In this document: positions 31,369 to 40,944 of the stretch, one piece after another
Position numbering within the stretch: position 1 is the stretch's first letter
Layout: each line of letters starts with the position of its first letter
Assembly (NCBI RefSeq): GCF_020510445.1
Contig: NZ_JAHBAG010000001.1
Span: forward strand, 4,626,501-4,690,500
DNA: 64,000 nt
Direction: 5' to 3'
Source of the DNA: Hydrogenophaga taeniospiralis
Lineage (GTDB): Bacteria > Pseudomonadota > Gammaproteobacteria > Burkholderiales > Burkholderiaceae_C
The notes under the pieces: model-generated
The model's database searches: none
Told to the model about the DNA's origin: nothing
The model's input: the letters and a program-made list of their open reading frames with translations, nothing else
Position numbers and translations under genes: made by a program

Positions 31369-31470
31369 ATGTTTGCCCACCGCCCGTTCAAGCTGAACAA
31401 CGCCTCCGCCGCCATGGCCGGGGTCGCAGTGCGCGCAAACACCACCAAAACCACGACCATTAAGGGCTGA
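31369..31470 (+). CDS. Putative Thr/Lys/Ile-rich leader peptide of asd
   Basis: A 33-codon frame ends ANTTKTTTIKG followed by TGA at 31468-31470. Five Thr, two Lys and one Ile codon fall within the last nine positions: these are end products of the aspartate pathway in which Asd acts. The layout is like the thr operon leader of enteric bacteria. It ends 95 bases before asd, with alternative hairpins between. An internal ATG at codon 16 (31414) is a second possible start. No good Shine-Dalgarno sequence is seen, which fits a leaderless start. Existence and function are inferred; it would be missed by size filters. Confidence 0.55.
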   Translation: MFAHRPFKLNNASAAMAGVAVRANTTKTTTIKG

Positions 31471-31495
31471 ACAGCTCTGGTTCGTCGTGCGCCCT

Positions 31496-31545
31496 CCCCG
31501 GCCAGACGAGCCGGGGCAAACAGTCTGGTCTGGACCTGTTTCTTT
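31496..31545 (+). promoter_or_regulatory. Attenuator-like alternative hairpins between leader peptide and asd
   Basis: Hairpin A pairs CCCCGGC (31496-31502) with GCCGGGG (31510-31516). Hairpin B pairs AAACAG-TC (31518-31525) with GA-C-CTGTTT (31533-31541), followed by CTTT, a weak terminator form. CCAGAC (31502-31507, mostly the loop of A) can instead pair with GTCTGG at 31523-31528 or 31528-31533, which would break both A and B. This mutual exclusion is the hallmark of leader-peptide attenuation. No energies were computed. Confidence 0.5.
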
Positions 31546-31565
31546 AATCTGAAAGGGCGTTTGAA

Positions 31566-32696
31566 ATGAGCAAGTTGGTTGGTTTGGTCGGCTGGCGCGG
31601 CATGGTCGGCTCGGTGTTGATGGATCGCATGGTCGAGGAAAAAGACTTCGACCTGATCGAGCCCCTGTTCTTCTCCACCTCCAACGCTGGCGGCAAGGCC
31701 CCGGCCATGGCGAAGAACGAGACCACCTTGCAGGATGCGCACGACATCGCCGCCCTCAAGCGCTGCGACATCGTCATCACCGCCCAGGGTGGCGACTACA
31801 CCAGCGAAGTGTTCCCCAAACTGCGTGCCGCGGGCTGGAACGGCCACTGGATCGACGCCGCCTCCACGCTGCGCATGGAAAAAGACGCCGTCATCATCCT
31901 GGACCCGGTGAACATGCCGGTGATCAAGGACGCACTGGCCAATGGCGGCAAGAACTGGATCGGCGGCAACTGCACCGTGAGCTGCATGCTCATGGGCGTG
32001 GGCGCGCTGTACAAGGCCGGACTGGTGGAGTGGATGAGCACCCAGACCTACCAGGCGGCGTCGGGCGGCGGCGCCCAGCACATGCGCGAACTGCTGACGC
32101 AGTACGGCACGCTCAACGCCGAAGTGAAGTCCCTGCTGGACGACCCCAAAAGCGCCATCCTGGAAATCGACCGCAAGGTGATCGCCAAGCAGCGCGCGCT
32201 GAGCGGCGCCGAAACGGCCAACTTCGGTGTGCCGCTGGGCGGCTCGCTGATCCCCTGGATCGACAAGGACCTGGGCAACGGCATGTCCAAGGAAGAGTGG
32301 AAGGGCATGGCCGAGACCAACAAGATCCTGGGGCTGGGTGAAGGCTTCGGCTCCGCCGCCATTCCTGTGGACGGCTTCTGCGTGCGCGTGGGCGCCATGC
32401 GCTGCCACAGCCAGGCATTGACCTTCAAACTGCGCAAGGACGTCCCAGTCGCCGATCTGGAAGCCATGATTGCCGCCGACAACGACTGGGTCAAAGTCGT
32501 ACCCAACAACCGTGAAGCGACCGTCAGGGATCTGACGCCGGTGGCCGTGACCGGCACCATGACCATCCCCGTCGGCCGCATCCGCAAGCTGGCCATGGGA
32601 CCGGAATACGTGGGCGCGTTCACCATTGGTGACCAGTTGCTGTGGGGCGCAGCCGAACCGCTGCGCCGTATGCTGCGCATCCTGTTGAGTGCATGA
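31566..32696 (+). CDS. asd: Aspartate-semialdehyde dehydrogenase
   Basis: Reduces aspartyl phosphate to aspartate semialdehyde, the branch point to Lys/diaminopimelate, Thr, Ile and Met. The 376-residue protein is of the gram-negative long type: [20 protein letters not shown] (NADP fold), [12 protein letters not shown], the active-site [20 protein letters not shown] with catalytic Cys, and [20 protein letters not shown]. It is preceded by a probable leader peptide and attenuator. The gap to fimV is 183 bases. Confidence 0.98.
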   Translation: MSKLVGLVGWRGMVGSVLMDRMVEEKDFDLIEPLFFSTSNAGGKAPAMAKNETTLQDAHDIAALKRCDIVITAQGGDYTSEVFPKLRAAGWNGHWIDAASTLRMEKDAVIILDPVNMPVIKDALANGGKNWIGGNCTVSCMLMGVGALYKAGLVEWMSTQTYQAASGGGAQHMRELLTQYGTLNAEVKSLLDDPKSAILEIDRKVIAKQRALSGAETANFGVPLGGSLIPWIDKDLGNGMSKEEWKGMAETNKILGLGEGFGSAAIPVDGFCVRVGAMRCHSQALTFKLRKDVPVADLEAMIAADNDWVKVVPNNREATVRDLTPVAVTGTMTIPVGRIRKLAMGPEYVGAFTIGDQLLWGAAEPLRRMLRILLSA

Positions 32697-32720
32697 AACT
32701 GTGACAAGAGACAACCCCGA

Positions 32721-32745
32721 CGGGACCGCGGATCGGCGCGATCCC
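32721..32745 (+). terminator. Weak terminator-like hairpin after asd
   Basis: CGGGA-C-CGC / GCG-A-TCCCG closes a nine-base stem with one mismatch and is followed by TTGTGTGG, a poor T run. It starts 24 bases past the asd stop. Confidence 0.3.
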
Positions 32746-32820
32746 GTTGTGTGGTTGCAACGCGTGTACGATCTCACGGTTCGTCGAACGGTGCCTCAGA
32801 AACTCAAGCGAATTCTCAGC

Positions 32821-32849
32821 TTGTCACCGTAATGCGTTGATGTTATGGT
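32821..32849 (+). promoter_or_regulatory. Sigma-70-type promoter candidate of fimV
   Basis: TTGTCA (32821-32826), a 17-base spacer and TATGGT (32844-32849). It is 31 bases upstream of the fimV GTG, in a locally AT-rich stretch. The -35 matches five of six consensus bases and the -10 four of six. Confidence 0.45.
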
Positions 32850-32879
32850 CAATTCTCGGTTTTTTACGTCGAGGTTCAT

Positions 32880-35612
32880 GTGCCTATTCACACCCGCCAC
32901 ACTCCCCTACAACCCACGCCCGCCCACCCCCGACACACCAGCGAGCGCGGCCTTGCGCGGTTACATGCGGTTGCAGCGGCGGCGGTGTTGTGCATCGGCC
33001 TGACGCAACATGGCGACGCCCAGGCCTTGGCTCTGGGTCGCATCGTGGTGCAGTCGGCCCTCGGGGAACCTCTGCGGGCCGAAATCGACGTCCCTGAAAT
33101 CTCCGCCGAAGAGGCGTCCAGCCTGCGTGTCGGCCTGGCCCCGGGCGATGCTTTTCGTGCCGCGGGCATGGAGTTCAATCCCGCCTTGAGCGATCTGCGG
33201 GTCAGCCTGGAACGGCGGCCAGACGGTCGCGCCTTCTTGCGGCTGTCCAGCGGCCGGCCGGTGAACGAACCGTTCATGGACATGATTCTGGAGGCCAACT
33301 GGGCTTCCGGTCGCGTCGTTCGCGACTACACCCTGCTGTTTGACCCGCCCAACCTGCGCCCGGCTGCTGCGGCGCCGCTCGCTCCGGGCGTTTCTGCCCA
33401 ACCGCGGCCATCGCCGGTGCCTCCCCCATCCGCACGGCCCGTGGTGCCGCCCGCAGCCGTCGGCGCTTCACCGGCGGTGCAGCCCCCGGCCGCCCCGACC
33501 CCACCCGTTCAGGCCGCGCGCCCGGCGCCTGCGGCCGCCACCCCAAGCCCGGAACCGGGTTCGACACCGGCACCTGAAGCCAGTGGCGAAGCTCAGGTTC
33601 GCGTCCAGGCGGGCGACACGGCCGGGCGGCTGGCCGCCGACCATCGCCCAGCCAATGTGTCGCTGGATCAGATGCTGGTGGCCATGCTGCGCGCCAACCC
33701 CAAGGCCTTCATCGGGAACAACATCAACCGGATCAAGGCCGGCGCCGTGCTGGACATGCCCGCCGAAACGGCCGCCAGTGCAGTGCCTGCCAACGAAGCG
33801 CGCCAGATCATCGCGGCTCAAAGTCGCGACTTCAACGAGTTCCGCCGTCGCCTGGCGGGTGCCGCGCCCGAGGCCGATGTGGGCACCGCGGATCGACAGG
33901 ACACCGGTCGCGTACAGGCCGAGGTGGAAGACAAGAAGCCCGTTGCACCGGCCCAGGACAAGTTGACCCTGTCCAAAGGTGCCACGCCTGCGCAAACCGC
34001 CAAAGAAGATGCGATCGCGCAGGATCGTCAAGCCAAGGAGGCCTCGACCCGCGTGGCCGAGCTCTCCCGCAACATCGAAGAGTTGGGGAAACTGAACCCC
34101 GCTGCACCCACTGTCCCAGCGACACCTGCCGCTGCGGCCAGCCCGCCCGCAGCGCCCGCCCAGGCGACGCCGGATGCCGCCGCCATCAAGGCCCCCAGCC
34201 CCGTGGCGGCCGAACCTTCGCCGCCGCCGGCACCGGAAGCCACGACCGAACCGGCTCCTCCGGCCCCGGCGCCTGCACCCGCGCCCGCCGTGAGCAAGCC
34301 GCCTCCTCCGCCCGCTCCCGCGGTTGAAGAACCCTCGTTCGTCGATCAGTTGCTTGACAACCCCTTCGTTCTGCCGGGTGCTGGTGCGCTGCTGGCCCTG
34401 CTGGCCGGTCTGGGCTTCTACCGCATTCGGCAACGCAAAAAAAGTGTTGGCGTCGACAGCTCGTTTCTAGAAAGCCGCCTTCAGCCCGACTCGTTCTTCG
34501 GCTCCAGCGGCGGCCAGCGCATTGACACCGCCGAAGCCACGGCATCGGGTTCTTCCATGGTGTATTCGCCCAGCCAGCTCGATGCGGCCGGGGACGTGGA
34601 TCCGGTCGCGGAAGCCGATGTCTATCTGGCCTATGGCCGCGACCTGCAGGCCGAGGAAATCCTCAAAGAAGCCATGCGCAGCGCGCCCACCCGCGTGGCG
34701 ATCCACAACAAGTTGCTCGAGATCTATGCCAAACGGCGCGACGCCAAGGCTTTTGAAGTGGTCGCCACGGAAGCCTATGGCCTCACCCAGGGCCTGGGTT
34801 CCGAATGGGAGCATGCCTGCGAACTGGGCAAGGAACTGGACCCCAACAACCCGCTGTACCAACCCGGCGGAAGCCCGGCGGTGAAGGGTGGTGGCTCTGC
34901 TGGTGGTGCGTCCAACAACACCATTCCATTCGCCAGCAGTACGCTGACACAACAAGACGGCCCCGGAGCCGACTTGAATGCCGACCTCGATCTGGACCTC
35001 GATCTCGATCTCGACGCTTCTCAAGGCGTCCCTTCGGCGCTGGCCATGCTGCAAGCCGAATCACCGGCACCCCGGGCCGGCGCTGCCATGTCCGCCCTGG
35101 ACGACCTCAACGAAACCGATGCACTCACCCGATCGGTGGAGGAAAAGGCCGGTCCCTCGTCCATGTCCATGGACTTTGACCTGGACTTTCCATCGGAACC
35201 TGCCACGCTCACCCGTGCGCCAACACCCTCTGCCAACAACAGTGCGCTGATGCCGTCGAAGAACGAGGTATCCGCCTTCGGCGACAACGAAATCCTGCCC
35301 GATTTCGCTTCGGACAAGCCCGTTGCACCGGCACCGAGCACCGTGGGCGCGACCGCCTCGGCGGCGCCCGAGATGCTGTCGTTCGATCTCAACGAAATCA
35401 CCCTCGATCTGGACGATTCGCCCAACACGGCGCCTTCCGAACTGGGCGCCCTGACCGAAGAAAGCCCCCTGGTGACCAAACTCTCGCTGGCCGAAGAGTT
35501 TCGTGCCATCGGTGATCTGGAGGGAGCCCGGTCGTTGGCCGAAGAAGTGCTGGCCGAAGCATCGGGGACCCTCAAGAACAAGGCCAGCACCTTCCTCGCC
35601 GATCTCACCTGA
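32880..35612 (+). CDS. fimV: FimV/HubP family polar and pilus-assembly protein
   Basis: A 910-residue protein with the order of FimV/HubP: exported N-terminus (hydrophobic at about 28-40); a beta domain (ALGRIVVQSALGEPLRAEIDVPEISAEEASSLRVGLA); a Pro/Ala-rich spacer; a LysM-like peptidoglycan-binding domain (VQAGDTAGRLAADHRP ... INRIKAGAVLDMP) near 240-295; one membrane helix near 495-515 (PFVLPGAGALLALLAGLGFYRI); a TPR-like cytoplasmic part; an acidic region with DLDLDLDLDLD; and the FimV C-terminal motif (KLSLAEEFRAIGDLEGARSLAEEVL). FimV proteins organise the cell pole and type IV pili. The start is GTG at 32880 with GAGG five bases upstream; it is not certain. Confidence 0.92.
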   Translation: MPIHTRHTPLQPTPAHPRHTSERGLARLHAVAAAAVLCIGLTQHGDAQALALGRIVVQSALGEPLRAEIDVPEISAEEASSLRVGLAPGDAFRAAGMEFNPALSDLRVSLERRPDGRAFLRLSSGRPVNEPFMDMILEANWASGRVVRDYTLLFDPPNLRPAAAAPLAPGVSAQPRPSPVPPPSARPVVPPAAVGASPAVQPPAAPTPPVQAARPAPAAATPSPEPGSTPAPEASGEAQVRVQAGDTAGRLAADHRPANVSLDQMLVAMLRANPKAFIGNNINRIKAGAVLDMPAETAASAVPANEARQIIAAQSRDFNEFRRRLAGAAPEADVGTADRQDTGRVQAEVEDKKPVAPAQDKLTLSKGATPAQTAKEDAIAQDRQAKEASTRVAELSRNIEELGKLNPAAPTVPATPAAAASPPAAPAQATPDAAAIKAPSPVAAEPSPPPAPEATTEPAPPAPAPAPAPAVSKPPPPPAPAVEEPSFVDQLLDNPFVLPGAGALLALLAGLGFYRIRQRKKSVGVDSSFLESRLQPDSFFGSSGGQRIDTAEATASGSSMVYSPSQLDAAGDVDPVAEADVYLAYGRDLQAEEILKEAMRSAPTRVAIHNKLLEIYAKRRDAKAFEVVATEAYGLTQGLGSEWEHACELGKELDPNNPLYQPGGSPAVKGGGSAGGASNNTIPFASSTLTQQDGPGADLNADLDLDLDLDLDASQGVPSALAMLQAESPAPRAGAAMSALDDLNETDALTRSVEEKAGPSSMSMDFDLDFPSEPATLTRAPTPSANNSALMPSKNEVSAFGDNEILPDFASDKPVAPAPSTVGATASAAPEMLSFDLNEITLDLDDSPNTAPSELGALTEESPLVTKLSLAEEFRAIGDLEGARSLAEEVLAEASGTLKNKASTFLADLT

Positions 35613-35632
35613 CGCGCGCAGCCCTCCATCGA

Positions 35633-36484
35633 TTGACAACCGGTTTGCCCAGCGTTCATCCGCCGTCGGACCCACCGTCTGGAACGGTGCCTGGTACTGC
35701 GCGGATCGCGTTGGGCGTCAGTTACCACGGAGAGGCCTACGATGGCTGGCAGAGCCAGCCCAGCGGTCGCACCGTTCAGGACCGTCTGGAGTTGGCGCTG
35801 ACCCAGTTCACCGCCCTGGACGGCATCTCCACTTTGTGCGCCGGTCGCACCGACGCCGGTGTGCACGGCCTGATGCAGGTGGTGCATTTCGACTGTGCGC
35901 TGGATCGGCCGGAAACCGCATGGGTCCGCGGCACCAACCGTTTTCTGCCACCCGACATTGCGGTGCAGTGGGCGCGGCAGGTACCACACAGCTTCCATGC
36001 CCGCGCGAGTGCGCGCTCGCGCCGGTACGCGTATGTGCTGCTGGAGTCTCCGGTGCGCCCCAGCGTGGATGCCGGCCGGGTGGGGTGGGTGTTCCGCCCC
36101 CTGCAACTCGAGGCGATGCAACAGGCCGCCCAGGCGCTGCTCGGTGAGCACGACTTCACCTCGTTTCGGGCCTCGGCCTGCCAGGCCCACAGCCCCGTCA
36201 AGCAGATGCTGCGCGTGGACATCAGCCGGCGTGGTGCCTATTGGCGCTTCGAATTCGAGGCCTCGGCCTTCCTGCACCACATGATTCGCAACATCATGGG
36301 TTGCCTGATCATGATCGGCAGCGGCCGACGCCCCCCGGGCTGGATGGCCGAGGTGCTGGCGGCGAAGAGCCGGGAGGCCGCAGCGCCCACTTTTTCCCCT
36401 GATGGCCTGTATTTCCTCGGGCCGGTGTACGATGAATCGCTGAACCTGCCGACCCGCACACCCGCTTTCGACTGGCTACCCTAG
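35633..36484 (+). CDS. truA: tRNA pseudouridine(38-40) synthase TruA
   Basis: Makes pseudouridine at tRNA positions 38-40 in the anticodon stem. The family core begins RIALGVSYHGEAYDGWQSQPSGRTVQDRLE and includes the catalytic Asp in CAGRTDAGVHGLMQVVHF. Later come RSRRYAYVLL, FRASACQAHSPVK and FLHHMIRNIMGCLIMIG. No ATG exists near the family start: the TTG at 35633 gives a 23-residue extension, and GTG at 35687 would start five residues before RIALG. It follows fimV by 20 bases, so the two are likely co-transcribed. Confidence 0.93.
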   Translation: MTTGLPSVHPPSDPPSGTVPGTARIALGVSYHGEAYDGWQSQPSGRTVQDRLELALTQFTALDGISTLCAGRTDAGVHGLMQVVHFDCALDRPETAWVRGTNRFLPPDIAVQWARQVPHSFHARASARSRRYAYVLLESPVRPSVDAGRVGWVFRPLQLEAMQQAAQALLGEHDFTSFRASACQAHSPVKQMLRVDISRRGAYWRFEFEASAFLHHMIRNIMGCLIMIGSGRRPPGWMAEVLAAKSREAAAPTFSPDGLYFLGPVYDESLNLPTRTPAFDWLP

Positions 36485-36505
36485 CGAGGGCGAAAGCCAC
36501 GCGCC

Positions 36506-37183
36506 ATGCCCCTGCACCGCACCCGCATCAAAATCTGTGGATTGACCCGCGAGGCCGACGTGGACGCCGCCGTGCGGGCCGGTGCCGATGCAATCGGGTT
36601 CGTGCTGTACCCCCAGAGTCCGCGATTCGTCCCGCCCGAGCGTGCGGCTGAACTCGCAAGCCACCTGCCCCCCTTCGTCACCCCGGTGCTGCTGTTCGTC
36701 AACGCCAGCCCCGAATACATCGCTCAGGGACTTTCGGCCGTGCCCAACGCCCTGCTGCAGTTCCATGGCGACGAGACACCCGCCGACTGTGGCGCCGCCG
36801 CCAGGCCTTTTCTGCGCGCGGCGCGCATTCCCGCCGGTCCTGACGGCGCGGGCTTTGATCTTCTAAAATACACGCAGGACTTCGCCGCCGCCCAGGCCAT
36901 CCTGCTCGACGCCCACGTCGAGGGTTTTGGCGGCGGAGGTCTTTCCTTCGACTGGACAGCATTCAATTGGTCACATCCGCTTCTAAACGCCAGCTCTCGC
37001 CTCGTTTTGTCTGGTGGACTCACGCCTGCAAACGTGACCGATGGCATTCGCCGCGTACGGCCTTGGGCCGTTGACGTGAGCTCCGGGGTCGAAGTCGCCA
37101 AAGGCATCAAAGACCCCGACAAGATGCTCGCCTTCGTGGCCGCCGTGCGCGCGGCCGACCTGCTGTCATCCCGCCCCAGCTGA
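36506..37183 (+). CDS. trpF: Phosphoribosylanthranilate isomerase
   Basis: Third step of the tryptophan branch, an Amadori rearrangement. The 225-residue TIM barrel has [34 protein letters not shown] (catalytic Cys), [26 protein letters not shown] (catalytic Asp) and [10 protein letters not shown], and ends with [17 protein letters not shown]. It begins the trpF-trpB-trpA set, 21 bases after truA. trpE, trpG, trpD and trpC are not in the window. Confidence 0.97.
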   Translation: MPLHRTRIKICGLTREADVDAAVRAGADAIGFVLYPQSPRFVPPERAAELASHLPPFVTPVLLFVNASPEYIAQGLSAVPNALLQFHGDETPADCGAAARPFLRAARIPAGPDGAGFDLLKYTQDFAAAQAILLDAHVEGFGGGGLSFDWTAFNWSHPLLNASSRLVLSGGLTPANVTDGIRRVRPWAVDVSSGVEVAKGIKDPDKMLAFVAAVRAADLLSSRPS

Positions 37184-37229
37184 GCCCCACCCGACGGGGC
37201 TGCTCGGGCCATCGAACCGAGAACACCCC

Positions 37230-38519
37230 ATGGACACCTACCAGCAACCCGACGCCCGCGGCCACTTCGGCATCTACGGCGGCAGTTTCGTGAGCGAAAC
37301 CCTCACGCACGCCATCAACGAACTGAAGGCCGCCTACGCGCAGTACCAACACGACCCCGAGTTCCTCGCCGAATTCAGGAGCGAGCTCGCCCACTTCGTG
37401 GGCCGCCCTTCTCCGGTCTACCACGCCGCGCGCATGAGCCGTGAGCAGGGCGGCGCCCAGATCTTCCTGAAGCGCGAAGACCTCAACCACACCGGCGCGC
37501 ACAAGATCAACAACGTCATCGGTCAGGCCATGCTCGCCAGGCGCATGGGCAAGCCGCGCATCATCGCCGAGACCGGCGCCGGACAACACGGCGTGGCCAC
37601 GGCCACCATCTGCGCGCGCTACGGCCTGGAGTGTGTGGTCTACATGGGCAGCGAAGACGTGAAACGCCAGAGCCCCAACGTCTACCGCATGAAGCTGCTG
37701 GGCGCCACCGTGGTGCCGGTGGAAAGCGGCAGCAAGACGCTCAAGGACGCGCTCAACGAGGCCATGCGCGACTGGGTCGCCAACGTGGACAACACCTTCT
37801 ACATCATCGGCACCGTGGCCGGACCACACCCCTACCCCATGATGGTGCGCGACTTCCAGAGTGTGATCGGTGAGGAGTGCCTGGTGCAGATGCCCGAGAT
37901 GCTCAAAGCCGCGGGCTGCACCAGCGAACAACCCGACGCGGTGGTGGCCTGTGTGGGCGGTGGCAGCAACGCCATGGGCATCTTCTACCCCTACATCAAC
38001 CACGAGCAAACGCGCCTGATCGGCGTGGAGGCCGCCGGCGAAGGCCTGGAGAGTGGCAAGCACTCGGCCTCGCTGCAGAAAGGCAGCCCCGGCGTGCTGC
38101 ACGGCAACCGCACCTATGTATTGCAGGACGACAACGGCCAGGTCACCGAGACCCACAGCGTGAGCGCCGGGCTGGACTATCCCGGCGTCGGCCCGGAGCA
38201 TGCGTTCCTGAAGGACATCGGCCGCGCCGAATACGTCGGCATCACCGACGCCGAGGCACTGGAGGCCTTTCACTACCTCTGCCGCACCGAGGGCATCATT
38301 CCGGCGCTGGAGTCGAGCCACGCCGTGGCCCATGCCATGAAGCTCGCCAGGACCATGCGCCCGGACCAGTCCATCCTGGTCAACCTCTCGGGGCGTGGCG
38401 ACAAAGACATCGGCACCGTGGCCGATCTGTCCAGTGCCGACTTCTATTGCCGCCCCAGCTGCCGGGGCCAGTCCGTCAAAGGCGGTGCTGAAACCGCCGT
38501 CGTGAAGGTGTCCAAATGA
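37230..38519 (+). CDS. trpB: Tryptophan synthase beta subunit
   Basis: Joins indole and serine using PLP. The 429-residue protein has the PLP-lysine motif [20 protein letters not shown], the [13 protein letters not shown] loop, [20 protein letters not shown] and the phosphate-binding [14 protein letters not shown], and ends with [13 protein letters not shown]. The stop overlaps the trpA start by four bases (ATGA), giving coupled translation of the alpha2beta2 complex. Confidence 0.98.
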   Translation: MDTYQQPDARGHFGIYGGSFVSETLTHAINELKAAYAQYQHDPEFLAEFRSELAHFVGRPSPVYHAARMSREQGGAQIFLKREDLNHTGAHKINNVIGQAMLARRMGKPRIIAETGAGQHGVATATICARYGLECVVYMGSEDVKRQSPNVYRMKLLGATVVPVESGSKTLKDALNEAMRDWVANVDNTFYIIGTVAGPHPYPMMVRDFQSVIGEECLVQMPEMLKAAGCTSEQPDAVVACVGGGSNAMGIFYPYINHEQTRLIGVEAAGEGLESGKHSASLQKGSPGVLHGNRTYVLQDDNGQVTETHSVSAGLDYPGVGPEHAFLKDIGRAEYVGITDAEALEAFHYLCRTEGIIPALESSHAVAHAMKLARTMRPDQSILVNLSGRGDKDIGTVADLSSADFYCRPSCRGQSVKGGAETAVVKVSK

Positions 38520-39325
38520 GCCGCATCGAAAAAACCTTCGCCGATCTCAAGGCCCAAGGCCGCAAAGCCTTGATCCCCTTCGTCACCGCCGGTTTCCCCT
38601 ATGCCGACATCACGCCCGATCTGATGCACGGCATGGTCGAGGCCGGCGCCGACGTCATCGAACTCGGCGTGCCGTTTTCCGACCCTTCCGCCGACGGCCC
38701 GGTGATCCAGCGGGCTGGCGACCGCGCGCTGGCGCTGGGCATTGGCCTGACCCAGGTCATCGCGATGGTGAAAACCTTCCGCGAGCGCAACACCGCCACC
38801 CCGGTGGTGCTGATGGGATACGCCAACCCGATCGAACGCTACGACCAGAAACACGGTGCCGGCAGCTTCGTGCGCGACGCCGGGTCGGCTGGGGTGGACG
38901 GCGTGCTGGTGGTCGACTACCCGCCCGAGGAGTGCGAGGACTTCGCCGCCGCGCTGCGCGCCGCCGACATGGACCTGATCTTCCTGCTGGCTCCGACCTC
39001 CACCGACGAGCGCATGGCGCAGGTGGCGCGTGTGGCCAGCGGGTATGTGTACTACGTCTCGCTCAAGGGCGTGACCGGTGCCGGCACGCTGGACGTGGGC
39101 CAGGTCGAAGCCATGCTGCCACGCATCCGGGCGCACGTCAGCATCCCGGTGGGGGTCGGTTTTGGCATCCGCGATGCCGAAACCGCCAAGGCCATCGGAA
39201 AGAGCGCCGACGCGGTGGTGATCGGCAGCAAGATCATCCAGTTGATCGAGGACGAACCGCACGAAAAAGTGGTGGCGGTGGCGGCCCATTTCCTGCGCAC
39301 CATACGAAAAGCGCTGGACGCATAA
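38516..39325 (+). CDS. trpA: Tryptophan synthase alpha subunit
   Basis: Splits indole-3-glycerol phosphate to indole. The 269-residue TIM barrel shows [48 protein letters not shown] (catalytic Glu), [14 protein letters not shown] (catalytic Asp), [12 protein letters not shown] and [16 protein letters not shown]. Length is normal and it is translationally coupled to trpB. accD follows after 53 bases, the usual link in betaproteobacteria. Confidence 0.98.
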   Translation: MSRIEKTFADLKAQGRKALIPFVTAGFPYADITPDLMHGMVEAGADVIELGVPFSDPSADGPVIQRAGDRALALGIGLTQVIAMVKTFRERNTATPVVLMGYANPIERYDQKHGAGSFVRDAGSAGVDGVLVVDYPPEECEDFAAALRAADMDLIFLLAPTSTDERMAQVARVASGYVYYVSLKGVTGAGTLDVGQVEAMLPRIRAHVSIPVGVGFGIRDAETAKAIGKSADAVVIGSKIIQLIEDEPHEKVVAVAAHFLRTIRKALDA

Positions 39326-39378
39326 TCCGCTGACCTTGCCGGGCCCGAGCGGCCCGGCCCCCTGCGTAGGAGAACCCG

Positions 39379-40257
39379 ATGTCCTGGCTCGAAAAACTGC
39401 TGCCCCCCAAGATCACCCACACCGACCCGACCGAGCGCCGCAGCGTGCCCGAAGGCTTGTGGATCAAGTGCCCGAGCTGCGAAGCCGTGCTCTACAAAAA
39501 CGATCTGGAGAAAAACCAGAACGTCTGCCCGCATTGCAGCCACCACCACCGCATCGGGGCCCGGGCACGGCTCAATGCCTTCCTGGACGCCGAAGGCCGT
39601 TACGAGATCGGGCAGGAGGTGCTGCCGGTCGATGCGCTGAAATTCAAGGACAGCCGCAAGTACCCCGAACGCCTGAAAGAGGCGCTCGAATCCACCGGCG
39701 AAACCGATGCGCTGATCGTGGTGGGCGGTGCGGTGCAGGGTGTCAGCCTGGTGGTGGCCTGTTTTGAGTTCGATTTCATGGGCGGTTCCATGGGCTCCGT
39801 GGTGGGCGAGCGCTTCGTGCGCGGCGTGGAAGAAGCCATCGCGCAGAAGGTGCCCTTCGTCTGCTTCACCGCGACCGGTGGCGCGCGCATGCAGGAGGGC
39901 CTGCTCTCGCTCATGCAGATGGCCAAAACCAACGCCTCGCTCACCCGCCTGGCGAAAAAGGGGCTGCCCTACATCAGCGTGCTCACCGATCCCACCATGG
40001 GGGGCGTGTCCGCCGGCTTCGCCTTCCTGGGCGACGTGGTGATCGCAGAACCCAAGGCCCTGATCGGCTTTGCCGGCCCGCGGGTGATTGAAAACACCGT
40101 GCGCGTGAAGTTGCCCGAGGGCTTCCAGCGCGCCGAATTCCTGCAGACCAAGGGCGCCGTGGACTTCATCTGCGACCGCCGGGAATTGCGCACCACCGTC
40201 GCCAACACGCTGGCCATGCTGCAGCGTCAGAGCGCGGACGCGGTGGTCAGCGATTGA
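39379..40257 (+). CDS. accD: Acetyl-CoA carboxylase carboxyltransferase beta subunit
   Basis: Transfers CO2 from biotin to acetyl-CoA to make malonyl-CoA, with AccA. The 292-residue protein has the N-terminal zinc ribbon ([10 protein letters not shown] ... NVCPHCSHH, four Cys) and the crotonase-like body with [53 protein letters not shown] and [15 protein letters not shown]. Its stop overlaps the TTG start of the next gene. The usual folC partner is absent at this point. Confidence 0.98.
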   Translation: MSWLEKLLPPKITHTDPTERRSVPEGLWIKCPSCEAVLYKNDLEKNQNVCPHCSHHHRIGARARLNAFLDAEGRYEIGQEVLPVDALKFKDSRKYPERLKEALESTGETDALIVVGGAVQGVSLVVACFEFDFMGGSMGSVVGERFVRGVEEAIAQKVPFVCFTATGGARMQEGLLSLMQMAKTNASLTRLAKKGLPYISVLTDPTMGGVSAGFAFLGDVVIAEPKALIGFAGPRVIENTVRVKLPEGFQRAEFLQTKGAVDFICDRRELRTTVANTLAMLQRQSADAVVSD

Positions 40258-40928
40258 ATGCCGAACCCGCAGCGCTCACGCTCTCGCTGCTGCCCCTGTT
40301 TCCCCTGCAGACCGTCCTGTTTCCGGGCGGCTGGATGCCACTGCGCATTTTCGAGGTGCGCTATCTCGACATGATCAGCCGCTGTCACAAGGCGGGGGCA
40401 CCGTTTGGTGTGGTGTGTCTGTCCGAAGGTGACGAGGTGCGCCGCATCGACCCGAATGCGGCACCCGGTGGCGCGGCGTTCGCCCGGGAAGTGTTTTACC
40501 CGGTGGGCACGCTGGCCCAGATCGAACAGCTGGAGCGGCCCCAGCCCGGCCTGCTGATGATCCACTGCCGCGGCCTGCAACGCTTCCATGTGACCCACAG
40601 CCACCAGTTGCCGCATGGCCTGTGGGTGGCCGACGTGCGGCTCGACCCGGCCGAACCGGTGATTCCGGTGCCGGAACACTTGGTGCCCACGCGCGACGCC
40701 TTGCAGCGTTTGCTGCACAACCTGCAGGAGCGCGACCCCCAGGGCATGAACGAAGTGCCCCTGCAGCCGCCCTACCATTGGAACGACTGCGGCTGGGTGG
40801 CCAACCGCTGGGCCGAACTGCTGCCGGCACCGGCCGAACTCAAGCACCGCCTGATGTCGCTGGACAACCCGCTGCTGCGCCTGGAACTGATCTCCGACCT
40901 GCTGGACAAGATCGGCGTGGAGCGGTGA
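40254..40928 (+). CDS. LON peptidase substrate-binding domain protein
   Basis: A 224-residue stand-alone LON N-terminal domain: [35 protein letters not shown], then [40 protein letters not shown] and [15 protein letters not shown]. There is no ATPase or protease domain, so it cannot act as Lon itself; partners are unknown. Translation must start at a TTG (40254) that overlaps the accD stop (TTGA); the nearby ATG at 40258 is out of frame. Its expression is therefore probably coupled to accD. It converges on nagZ, 16 bases apart. Confidence 0.88.
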   Translation: MNAEPAALTLSLLPLFPLQTVLFPGGWMPLRIFEVRYLDMISRCHKAGAPFGVVCLSEGDEVRRIDPNAAPGGAAFAREVFYPVGTLAQIEQLERPQPGLLMIHCRGLQRFHVTHSHQLPHGLWVADVRLDPAEPVIPVPEHLVPTRDALQRLLHNLQERDPQGMNEVPLQPPYHWNDCGWVANRWAELLPAPAELKHRLMSLDNPLLRLELISDLLDKIGVER

Positions 40929-40944
40929 GCCCCCACGCTCCGAC

